64,000 nt of DNA from Hymenobacter sp. 15J16-1T3B (GTDB taxonomy: Bacteria; Bacteroidota; Bacteroidia; Cytophagales; Hymenobacteraceae), in NCBI RefSeq assembly GCF_020711235.1, contig NZ_JAJFAV010000009.1:1-64000 (forward strand). Reading direction: 5' to 3'. The notes beneath the pieces are model-generated. The model saw nothing but the letters and a program-made list of their open reading frames with translations, was not told where the DNA came from and did no database searches. Positions 55,709 through 63,235 of this stretch are shown here, in pieces. A program made the position numbers and the translations under genes. How positions within the stretch are numbered: position 1 is the first letter of the stretch; every line of letters begins with the position of its first letter.

Positions 55709-56725
55709 TCAGCCGACGAGGGTAAGCGTGGCGGCGTAGCGCGTGGCGGTGGCTTCCACGGTGAGCTGGTGGCGCGGGCCGGGGTAAAACTGCGTCAGGC
55801 GGCGGCGCAAGGTAGGCAGCCCCAGCCCCGAGGGCGCCGGCCGGAAGTGCGGCGGAATGCTGTTGTCGGTGCGCAGGGTCAGGCCGGCGTCGGTTTGGGT
55901 GAGCACGATGCGGATGGTGTTGGGTCCAGACGGCCCGATGGCGTGCTTAAAGCAGTTTTCGACCAGCGGCAGCAGCAGCAGCGGGGCCACGGGCCGCTCG
56001 GGGTGCGGCAGCTCCGCCACGAACTCCACCCGGGTGTTGTCGCGCAGGCGCAGCTTTTCCAGGCCGATGTAGTTGGCCAGGTACTCGGCCTCGGTGCCCA
56101 CCGTCACGTGGGCCTGCCGGGAGCTGTCGAGCTGGTAGCGCATGAGCCCGGCCAGCTGCATCAGCGCCTCGGGCATTTGCTCGGGCGCGGCCAGGCTCAG
56201 GCCGTAAAGGTTGTTGAGCGTGTTGAAGAGAAAGTGCTGGTTGACCTGGGCTTTGAGCAAGCTGAGCTCCGTTTCGAGCTGCAAGGCGCGCAGCTGCTGT
56301 ACCTGGTAGTGGCTCACGATGCCGCGGCGCACGTAGCGGGCCACGGTAGCGGCCAGCAACACCAGCCCCACGTTCAGCACATCCTGGGCGTAGGTGCCCA
56401 GCGCCTCGGGCTCCGTCTTGCCCGCCCCCGTAACGCTGAAGCCGATGTTGTGCTCGGCCCCGTAGAGCAGGCCAGCCCCGCCCAGCAGCACCGCAGCGGC
56501 GCCCAGCAGGTACCAGGCGTAGCGGCGTTGGTCAAACAGCCGCGTCAGCACCCAGTAGTGGGCATACACCGCCAGGGCCAGCGTGCCGAGGGTGTAGGTC
56601 AGGTACCCAAGCAGCTCAGCAGCGTTGGTCGAATCGGCCCAACTGGCCCAGGCCAGACCACCGACCAGCAGCAGCCACACGCCCAGGTGGCGCGCGAGGC
56701 GGGGGCCAAACAAGGAAGTCATCAT
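55709..56725 (-). CDS. LytS/YehU-type sensor histidine kinase
   Basis: A 338-residue membrane kinase. Four hydrophobic helices (about 10-27, 36-56, 69-90, 115-130 from this start) form the sensor. The His_kinase domain carries the phospho-acceptor His164 in QVNQHFLFNTLNNL, and the ATPase part has LPLVENCFKHAIG and SGLGLPTLRRRL. The ATG at 56725 begins just ahead of the first helix; the 35 residues of a longer frame are hydrophilic and overlap the divergent promoter. Pairs with the LytTR regulator. Confidence 0.9.
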   Translation of the reverse strand: MMTSLFGPRLARHLGVWLLLVGGLAWASWADSTNAAELLGYLTYTLGTLALAVYAHYWVLTRLFDQRRYAWYLLGAAAVLLGGAGLLYGAEHNIGFSVTGAGKTEPEALGTYAQDVLNVGLVLLAATVARYVRRGIVSHYQVQQLRALQLETELSLLKAQVNQHFLFNTLNNLYGLSLAAPEQMPEALMQLAGLMRYQLDSSRQAHVTVGTEAEYLANYIGLEKLRLRDNTRVEFVAELPHPERPVAPLLLLPLVENCFKHAIGPSGPNTIRIVLTQTDAGLTLRTDNSIPPHFRPAPSGLGLPTLRRRLTQFYPGPRHQLTVEATATRYAATLTLVG

Positions 56726-56900
56726 AAGGCCAAAGCTACCGGCCGGGACGTGCGCCGTCAAACCGGAATGACGAGCGGGGTTGGTCCGCGTCGCCGGGGC
56801 GTTGGTCACGGCTTCGGCAGCGTTGGTCATTCCCCAAAACGAGGCCGGCTGGGAGCCTGCACCTTTGGAGCATCAAACCGCCATAAACGCTCCCAAGCCC

Positions 56901-57746
56901 ATGAAAAACCGTTTCGCCTCCGCCCTGCTGACCTTGTTTTGCGCCCTGGGCGCCACCGCCCAGCCCCAGCCCACCACCCTGCGCGGCCAGATTATCGATG
57001 AGCGCACCCACGAGCCGCTGAGCTACGCCAGCATCGGGGTGCTGCACCGCCCCGCCGGCACCGTGGCCGATGCGCAGGGCCGCTTCAGCCTGGCCGCTAC
57101 CGCGACGCTGGACCACGACTCGGTGCGCATCGCGCTGCTCGGCTACGCCCCGCTGACGCTGTCGGGAGCCGAGTTTCGGCGGCAGCTCAGCCAGCCCGAC
57201 GGGCAGCTGCAGCTGCGCCCCGAGCGCGTTCAGCTGGCCGAAGTGGTCGTGCGGCCAGCACGCGCCAAGGAGCGCGTGCTGGGCAACTCCAGCAACTCGA
57301 CCTCGGTTACGGGCATGTTCGGGGTCAACCGCCTGGGCAACCAGATCGGGCAGGGCATGCACCTGCGGCGGCTCTCGGCGGTGGAGCAGATATCCTTTCA
57401 CGTAGCCAAATGCACCTACGACAGCCTGTTTTACCGCGTGAACGTGTACCAGGTGGAGCGGGGCCAGCCCACCCGCAGCCTGCTGCCCGAACCGGTGTAC
57501 GTGCGGGTATGCAAGGGTCAGATCAAGGACCGCCTGGTGGTCGATTTGCGCCCCTACCACGTGCGCGCTGAAGGCGACATCGTGGTGGCGCTGGAAATGG
57601 TGAAAGAGCTGGGCCCCGGCACCCTGCAGCTCAGCGCCAGCCTGCTCGACGGCCCCATCTACACCACCGAAAACCACCTCAACGGCTGGGCGCGAACCCG
57701 CGGCGTGGGCATCGGCATCGACGCCACGGTGGTGGAATACCGCTAA
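56901..57746 (+). CDS. Secreted protein with carboxypeptidase-like regulatory domain
   Basis: A 281-residue exported protein. A signal peptide (~1-20) precedes a CarboxypepD-regulatory-like Ig-type domain (QPTTLRGQIIDERTHEPLSYASIGVL ... GTVADAQGRFSL, residues ~24-100), as found at the N-terminus of TonB-dependent receptors. There is no TonB plug or barrel; the C-terminal ~170 residues form a beta-rich unknown region. Divergent from the LytS kinase, which may regulate it. Confidence 0.8.
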   Translation: MKNRFASALLTLFCALGATAQPQPTTLRGQIIDERTHEPLSYASIGVLHRPAGTVADAQGRFSLAATATLDHDSVRIALLGYAPLTLSGAEFRRQLSQPDGQLQLRPERVQLAEVVVRPARAKERVLGNSSNSTSVTGMFGVNRLGNQIGQGMHLRRLSAVEQISFHVAKCTYDSLFYRVNVYQVERGQPTRSLLPEPVYVRVCKGQIKDRLVVDLRPYHVRAEGDIVVALEMVKELGPGTLQLSASLLDGPIYTTENHLNGWARTRGVGIGIDATVVEYR

Positions 57747-57767
57747 GCCCGCCGGCCATGCTCCTTT

Positions 57768-57860
57768 ATGACGCTGCTGCTTTTGCTGCTCATCGCCCCC
57801 AAGCTGTCCTTCTGGCTGGGCTACCTGCTCCACCTGGCCGTGCGGCTGGTGTTGGGTTAA
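57768..57860 (+). CDS. Possible 30-residue membrane peptide
   Basis: An ATG-started frame encoding a single hydrophobic helix rich in Leu (about 20 residues), 21 bases after the preceding stop. Overlapping frames are not better, and GC-rich DNA produces such frames by chance, so the call is weak. Confidence 0.25.
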   Translation: MTLLLLLLIAPKLSFWLGYLLHLAVRLVLG

Positions 57861-57913
57861 TCATTCTGGATACCCGCGTGCTAGATTCTTAATCTTCTTA
57901 TGGTTAGTTGGCC

Positions 57914-57947
57914 GCGCGGCCCGCTGCTTAGCTGCAGCGGGCCGCGC
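57914..57947. repeat. 14-bp GC-rich hairpin
   Basis: Arms GCGCGGCCCGCTGC and its complement with loop TTAGCT. No T-run, so it is a structural or weak terminator element in the gap before the monooxygenase gene. Confidence 0.5.
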
Positions 57948-58033
57948 CCGCACGTCTGTCCGGTGCGCACTGCAGGCCGCGGCCGGAAGGCGCCGAAAAG
58001 CTACCTTGCCCGCTCACCGCAGTCCTCACGGCC

Positions 58034-58324
58034 ATGATTGTCGAATACATCCGCTACCGCATCAGCGCCGAGCAGCAGTCGGCATTTATCGAGGCCATTC
58101 GAGCCGCCAACAACCTACTGGCCGCCTCCCCCGACTGCCTGCGCTACGAGCTGACGCACTGCGCGGAAGACCCCACCCGCTTTGTATGGCGCATCGAGTG
58201 GACCTCGGTGGAGCGCCACCTGCAGGGCTTCCGCAAGAGCCCGGAATTCTGGGCGTTTTTTCAGCTGGTAAAGCCGTTTTACGTAGGCATTGAGGAGATG
58301 CAGCACTACGCGGTGGTGGAGTAA
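58034..58324 (+). CDS. ABM-domain putative quinol monooxygenase
   Basis: A 96-residue single ferredoxin-like domain of the antibiotic biosynthesis monooxygenase family (YgiN-like). IVEYIRYRISAEQQSAFIEAI and LRYELTHCAEDPTRFVWRIEW are typical; such proteins dimerise and oxidise quinols or aromatic metabolites without cofactors. Ten bases before a DUF4274 gene. Confidence 0.85.
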   Translation: MIVEYIRYRISAEQQSAFIEAIRAANNLLAASPDCLRYELTHCAEDPTRFVWRIEWTSVERHLQGFRKSPEFWAFFQLVKPFYVGIEEMQHYAVVE

Positions 58325-58334
58325 CTCACTGGCT

Positions 58335-58892
58335 ATGTATTTTCTATCGAAGAGCAAGACCGAATTCATTCAGGTGCATTTTATCGACACCGCTGCGAAA
58401 GGACTCATACCCGATTTTGCCCGCTTTCAACAGCTCCACTCAGCCGCAGAACTCCATTATCTGGCGGACACTTACAATTGGGACGACGGAGTATCCGTGC
58501 TCGACTGGATAATCAGCAGCCCAAGGTGCGACTATGGAACCGCGCTACTGATTTTTTGGCGGGCCCAGCCTGATTTCTACACTCAGTTTGAATCCGAACA
58601 GGAAGCCGCTGACGAGGAAGACATTTTCCGCCTGCTAAGGACCGTCATCCGCAACTGGGAAACCGGGTTTTATCAACACCATCGCATTGGTTACGACCCA
58701 GTGGCAGAAGAGCTACTAGACTTTGAACGACCGGACGCCAAGTGGGCTATTCCCATAGCATTCAGGCTAGGTAATCCCGGGCAGGCCGTAGTTGCACAAC
58801 AAGCCTTGGAAAAATGGCTTGCGGGGCTGTTGCATCGTTTGTGGCACTGGCGGCGGCAACGCCGCCGGGCGTTGAACAGGAGGCGGCACTAA
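58335..58892 (+). CDS. DUF4274-domain protein
   Basis: A 185-residue protein. The N-terminal half with AAELHYLADTYNWDDGVSVLDWII and CDYGTALLIFW is the DUF4274 signature. The C-terminus is Arg-rich, ending in RRRALNRRRH. Somewhat lower G+C than flanking genes. No function is established; families of this kind are often found as orphan, immunity-like or accessory proteins. ATG at 58335 is used. Confidence 0.75.
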   Translation: MYFLSKSKTEFIQVHFIDTAAKGLIPDFARFQQLHSAAELHYLADTYNWDDGVSVLDWIISSPRCDYGTALLIFWRAQPDFYTQFESEQEAADEEDIFRLLRTVIRNWETGFYQHHRIGYDPVAEELLDFERPDAKWAIPIAFRLGNPGQAVVAQQALEKWLAGLLHRLWHWRRQRRRALNRRRH

Positions 58893-58960
58893 CATTCCGC
58901 ACAACCCCATGCCCCCTTCCGCTCGTCTAAACCGACTACCACCTACCGCGTAGCCGTTCT

Positions 58961-60772
58961 ATGAGCCTTTGGGAAATTATTCAGCGTCTGTTCCCCTACG
59001 TCCGCCCCTACCGCGGGCTGATTATTGCCACCTTGCTGCTCACGCTGGTGGGCTCGTTGGCGGCGCAGGTCAACCCCTTCGTGCTGCGCTACACGGTGGA
59101 CACGGTGCAGGCCCTGCTGAACCGCAACGCCACCCTGGCCGAGGGCATGCCCATGCTGCTACTGGTGAGCGGGCTGCTACTAGGCAAGGAAATCATCAAC
59201 ACTTTCATTCAGTTCGGGCAGAAGTTCTACGGCGAGAAAATCCGCATCAACGTGTCGAGTACCCTCATGCACGACGCGGTGCACAAGGTGGTCAGCTACC
59301 AGCTCGGCTTCTATGCCGACACGGGCAACCAGACCGGCAAGCTGCAGACGCGCATCGACCGGGGCGTGGAAAGCCTGATGAAGCTGGTGCAGAACTTTTT
59401 TATCGACATTCTGCCCCTGTTTGCCAATTCCATCGTGGCGCTGGTGGTCATGTTTACGGCCAACGTGTACGTGGGCTTGGTGGCCGTGGCGGTGCTGCCC
59501 GTCTACTTCTGGCTGAGCTACCGGCAGGCCGATAAGCTCAACGGTACCCGCCGGGCCCTGCGCGGCCTGCGCGAAGCCCGCAGCCAGGGCCTGGTGAACC
59601 TCATCGACTCGGCCGTGGTCATCAAGAGCTTCGTGCGCGAGGACTACGAGGAGCAAAAGCAAAACCAGCAGCAGGACGCCTTGCAGGAAGCCCAGCTGCA
59701 GACGCGCAAAACCAACTTTCTCTACGACGGCCTCAAAACCTTCACCGAGCAGATCGGGGTGGTGCTCATCATCATCCTGACGGCCTACTTGGTCTTGGAC
59801 CGGCAGATCAGCATCGGGGCCATTATGTTCCACATCCTGCTGTTTAACAACGTGTCGGCCCCGATCCGGCAGCTGCACCGCATCTACGACGAGATGAACG
59901 ACGCGCTGACTTACTCCGAGGGCTTCTTCGACATTCTCGACGCCAAGGATGCCCGGGAGCCCACCGGCCCGCTAAAGCCCGAGCACCTGCAGGGCACCTT
60001 CGATATCTGCAACGTGGACTTCACCTACCCCAGCGGCACCCAGGCCCTGCACGACGTGTGCCTGCGCATCGAAGCGGGCAAAACCACCGCGCTGGTGGGC
60101 CTGAGCGGGGCCGGCAAGAGCACCATCATCAACCTGCTCTGCAAGTTCTACGAGCCCCAGCGCGGCCGCATGTTGCTCGACGGCAAGCCACTGGCCGATT
60201 ACGACACCCACGCCCTGCGCCAGCAAATCGGGCTGGTGCTGCAGAAAAACCACATTTTCAAGGGCACCATCGAGGAAAACATCCGCTACGGGCTGATGGA
60301 CGCCACGCTGGAGCAGATTCAGCACGCGGCCAAGCAGGCTTACCTGCACGAGCAGATCATGGACTTGCCCAAGGGTTACCAGTCTGACGCCCAGCAGCTC
60401 TCGGGCGGACAGCAGCAGCGCATTGCCATTGCCCGGCTGTTCCTGAAAAACCCGCCCATCATCTTCCTCGACGAGCCCACCGCCTCGCTCGACGCTATTG
60501 CCACCGAACAAATTAAAAACTCGCTCGACGCCATCAAGAAGGGCCGCACCGTGGTTATCATCTCCCACTCCCTGGCCCAGATCGTCGACTCCGACGTCAT
60601 CTACGTGATGAAGCAGGGCCGCATGGTGGAAAGCGGCACCCACGAGCAGCTCTACGACCTGCGCGGCACCTACCGCGAAATATTCGACGCCTCGGCCCGC
60701 AGCCTCAATATTGAGAAGCTGGCCCGGGTGCTGGTGGATGACGGGGATGAGGTGGAGGATACGGCGGCGTAG
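58961..60772 (+). CDS. ABC transporter, fused permease/ATPase
   Basis: A 603-residue half-size exporter that forms dimers. Residues ~1-320 hold the six-helix transmembrane domain. The nucleotide-binding domain has Walker A GLSGAGKST at 380-388, the Q-loop, signature LSGGQQQRIAIARL near 485, Walker B IIFLDEPTAS near 505, and the switch His in IISHSLAQ. The substrate (lipid, drug or peptide) is unknown. Isolated single gene. Confidence 0.92.
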   Translation: MSLWEIIQRLFPYVRPYRGLIIATLLLTLVGSLAAQVNPFVLRYTVDTVQALLNRNATLAEGMPMLLLVSGLLLGKEIINTFIQFGQKFYGEKIRINVSSTLMHDAVHKVVSYQLGFYADTGNQTGKLQTRIDRGVESLMKLVQNFFIDILPLFANSIVALVVMFTANVYVGLVAVAVLPVYFWLSYRQADKLNGTRRALRGLREARSQGLVNLIDSAVVIKSFVREDYEEQKQNQQQDALQEAQLQTRKTNFLYDGLKTFTEQIGVVLIIILTAYLVLDRQISIGAIMFHILLFNNVSAPIRQLHRIYDEMNDALTYSEGFFDILDAKDAREPTGPLKPEHLQGTFDICNVDFTYPSGTQALHDVCLRIEAGKTTALVGLSGAGKSTIINLLCKFYEPQRGRMLLDGKPLADYDTHALRQQIGLVLQKNHIFKGTIEENIRYGLMDATLEQIQHAAKQAYLHEQIMDLPKGYQSDAQQLSGGQQQRIAIARLFLKNPPIIFLDEPTASLDAIATEQIKNSLDAIKKGRTVVIISHSLAQIVDSDVIYVMKQGRMVESGTHEQLYDLRGTYREIFDASARSLNIEKLARVLVDDGDEVEDTAA

Positions 60773-60813
60773 TACGTTTGTGTCCACGGCAGTCCGCCTT
60801 TCAAATCTATCAC

Positions 60814-61206
60814 ATGGAAATCATCTTGCACAGTATTGCGAAGTTGGACAAGCCTCCTTACATGGAAACAATAATAGGCGGACCAGTAGACTATGAGCAA
60901 GTGGCTCCAATTTTCGCATTCTATGAGGTAGCGCTGGAAATAGCTGGCACAAAAATCCTGTTAGAGACGGAAATCAGGAATTTTGGTGGTGGCCCAGGTG
61001 ATATAGGAGTTGATTGGGACTCGGATACATTTTATGATTTATTCTATTCTCATCTAAAAATAAAGGGCGTAAATGAGGTACAACACCTAATATCCTCTAA
61101 TGTCTGGCTTGTTCACTCCAACGAAAGAATTGACCTTCCTATAAGCCTGATGGTGGATCCGTCTTGGATTGCCAAAAGTCATAATCGGTCTGATAACGTG
61201 CGCTGA
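60814..61206 (+). CDS. Hypothetical 130-residue protein, AT-rich gene
   Basis: An acidic, soluble 130-residue protein (many Asp/Glu, as in GVDWDSDTFYD) with no recognised family. The gene is visibly poorer in G+C than its neighbours, which marks it as a recent acquisition. Size, acidity and position between an ABC transporter and a barstar gene are reminiscent of toxin immunity proteins, but no motif proves this. A TTG 12 codons upstream is an alternative start. Confidence 0.55.
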   Translation: MEIILHSIAKLDKPPYMETIIGGPVDYEQVAPIFAFYEVALEIAGTKILLETEIRNFGGGPGDIGVDWDSDTFYDLFYSHLKIKGVNEVQHLISSNVWLVHSNERIDLPISLMVDPSWIAKSHNRSDNVR

Positions 61207-61243
61207 GGGCATAAACCGGCTGCTTTGCCAATTTTCGCACTCG

Positions 61244-61366
61244 CTCGGCTGTGCCGAGTAAGCCTTACGCCTGAGGGGCTACGTCCCAAATTCGCTTGCG
61301 CAGCCGGCCCGGGGCTCCCGCAGCACAGTTGCTCCAGCGTAATCGTCGCTCGGTTGTGCCGAGCGA
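61244..61366. repeat. Two short inverted repeats with shared CTCGG-YTGTG-CCGAG core
   Basis: The cores occur at 61244-61258 and 61349-61363 (the second inside arms TCGCTCGG / CCGAGCGA, 61346-61366), about 100 bases apart, in the gap before the barstar gene. Likely copies of a small dispersed repeat. Confidence 0.5.
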
Positions 61367-61411
61367 CTGCGGCAGGTTCGCGCCAGCAGCAGCACATCCA
61401 AACCATCATCC

Positions 61412-61675
61412 ATGACCCTTGACCTCACCGGCATCACCACCAAAGCCGCCCTACACCAGCTGTTCAAGGAGAAATTGGGTTTTGAGGACTGGTACGGGGC
61501 GAGCTGGGATGCTTTCTGGGATTCTATCGTGGCCATCGTGGAAATGCCGGAGCAACTCACCCTCACCAACTGGGAGGAATTTGCCCAACACTGCCCGCGC
61601 GACATGCAGATTCTGCGGCAGGTAATTCAGGATTACGGGGTAGAAATGGCGCCCAAGCGCATTGTACTTGCCTGA
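61412..61675 (+). CDS. Barstar-family ribonuclease inhibitor
   Basis: An 87-residue barstar homologue. LHQLFKEKLGFEDWYGASWDAFWDSI and the following MPEQLTLTNWEEFAQHCP are family hallmarks, with the acidic inhibitor helix intact (WYGASWDAFWD). It would neutralise barnase-type RNases. No barnase or toxin carrier gene is adjacent, so it is an orphan immunity gene in this window. Confidence 0.88.
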   Translation: MTLDLTGITTKAALHQLFKEKLGFEDWYGASWDAFWDSIVAIVEMPEQLTLTNWEEFAQHCPRDMQILRQVIQDYGVEMAPKRIVLA

Positions 61676-62091
61676 TCTTCCGCCTAGTTATCCTCACACC
61701 ACCAAGTATATTTCGGCGACACCAGCTAGGCCTTGTCACCTTACCAGCGTCGACCACCCGAAGCAGCGGGTAACGAAAGCGGCAGCAATGCACGGCGTCA
61801 AAACCCATGGCCGCATTCGATTTACGGCAATGCGACGTCCGCCGCGCCGTCGTTGGCTGCTGGCCTTAAGAGCCTCGGCTTGCACGTGTGCTGGTGGTGC
61901 GCCGCACCCGGATCCAGGTAGTCTACTAGGTACATCTTCGCAAGCCCGGGCCCGGACGTTGGGCCACGCGCAGCGTCTATTCATCCGCCCCCGGGGCGCA
62001 ATCGGCCAAAACGCGCCGCCGTGCCGCGCCGGGTGCCCATCTTTGCGTTCAGCTTCGCTTCTCCCCTTACCTACTGCTCTTACCGGGCTCC
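61676..62091. other. Intergenic region, no gene recognised
   Basis: About 415 bases. A minus-strand frame of 82 codons (61736-61984) has no recognisable motif. A -7-like CATCTTTG lies at 62037-62044, 48 bases before the next ATG. Confidence 0.45.
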
Positions 62092-63099
62092 ATGAAACGC
62101 TTTTTCCTCGCTGCCTTGCTGCTGCAGGCCACCCTGGCCTCGGCTCAAAAATCCGCTTACTCCGTGGTGCCGGTGACGCTGCCCCGGGAGCTAGCCGATA
62201 AAAACAACCAGTTTTCGGGCCTGTTCCGCCGCGACAATCAGTTGCTACTGCTGTCGGAAAGCCGCTTGCAAGAGCGCGCCGAGGCCAAAGTGTACGCCCT
62301 CGACCTACCCGCCATCGACGCGCAGATGGCCAAAAAACCGGGCGAACTGAGCTACCGGAAATACCCCATCGAGCGGCTGGACCGCATCAAGGCCCGCATC
62401 GACAGCGCCTGCCAGGTGTACGAAGGTCTGGAGGCCATGACGCTGGTGGGCAACGAGGTGTACTTCACCATCGAAACCACCACGCCCTCCACGTACTGCT
62501 ACCTCATCAAAGGCACGTTGGACGAGGGCCGGGCGGCTATTGTGCTCGATCCGGCGTACCTGGTGCCGCTGCCCAAGCCGGCCCTGACCAGCAACACGCA
62601 CATTCACAACGCGGGCTTCGAGGCCATGGTCGCCGATGAAAAAGGCCTGTTGCTGCTGTTTGAATTCAACAGCTTCGGCCACGACAACCAGGGGCTGCGC
62701 CTGCCCAGCGGCCCGCTGCTCCCGAACGACATTCTGCGCCCGGTGCCGCTGGCCCCGCTGCCCTTCCGCGTGACCGATATGGTGTACGAGGGCAAGAACC
62801 GCTACACGGCCATCAACTTCTTCTACAAGGGCGACGAGGATGCCGTGTACCGCCCCGCCGCCGGGGACGCCAACGCCAAGCTGGTGCAGGACGGCTCCGG
62901 CTACAAAAACTATTGCCGGCTAATCAGCTTGGAGTACAAAAAAGGCCAGCTGAGCTGGAAGCCCACCTTTGAGCTGCCCGCCGAGTACATGCCCTACAAC
63001 CTGGAGGGCCTTGCGGCCTACCGCGGCGGCTACTTCCTGATCAACGACAAATACGGCCCCTCCAACCAATCGACGCTGCTCTACCTGCAGAAGCAATAG
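62092..63099 (+). CDS. Secreted propeller-like protein of unknown function
   Basis: A 335-residue exported protein with a signal peptide (~1-19). The mature part shows repeated beta strands and FEAMVADEKGLLLLFEF, YLINDKYG segments, suggesting a beta-propeller related to phytase-like esterase-domain proteins. No active-site motif is identified. It ends opposite the C-terminal gene of a large surface protein, with a 27-bp hairpin between. Confidence 0.6.
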   Translation: MKRFFLAALLLQATLASAQKSAYSVVPVTLPRELADKNNQFSGLFRRDNQLLLLSESRLQERAEAKVYALDLPAIDAQMAKKPGELSYRKYPIERLDRIKARIDSACQVYEGLEAMTLVGNEVYFTIETTTPSTYCYLIKGTLDEGRAAIVLDPAYLVPLPKPALTSNTHIHNAGFEAMVADEKGLLLLFEFNSFGHDNQGLRLPSGPLLPNDILRPVPLAPLPFRVTDMVYEGKNRYTAINFFYKGDEDAVYRPAAGDANAKLVQDGSGYKNYCRLISLEYKKGQLSWKPTFELPAEYMPYNLEGLAAYRGGYFLINDKYGPSNQSTLLYLQKQ

Positions 63100-63160
63100 C
63101 CCCGGCCGCCACACGGAGGTGGCACAACCTCCCTGTCGGCGCCTCACGGACCTAAGCAGC

Positions 63161-63218
63161 CCCGGTCAAGCAACGGCCCCGCACCAACGTATTGGTGCGG
63201 GGCCGTTGCTTGACCGGG
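63161..63218. terminator. 27-bp perfect bidirectional hairpin
   Basis: Arms 63161-63187 and 63192-63218 are exact complements with loop CGTA. Sits between convergent genes. It lacks a strong T-run, so it may act as a transcript-end stabiliser as well as a terminator. Confidence 0.7.
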
Positions 63219-63235
63219 AAACGGAAGGCGGACGC

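Noticed and set aside
54803-57001. A 732-codon plus-strand frame across the two-component genes
   Set aside because: Both the LytTR regulator and the histidine kinase on the other strand have full signature motifs; this frame is their shadow.
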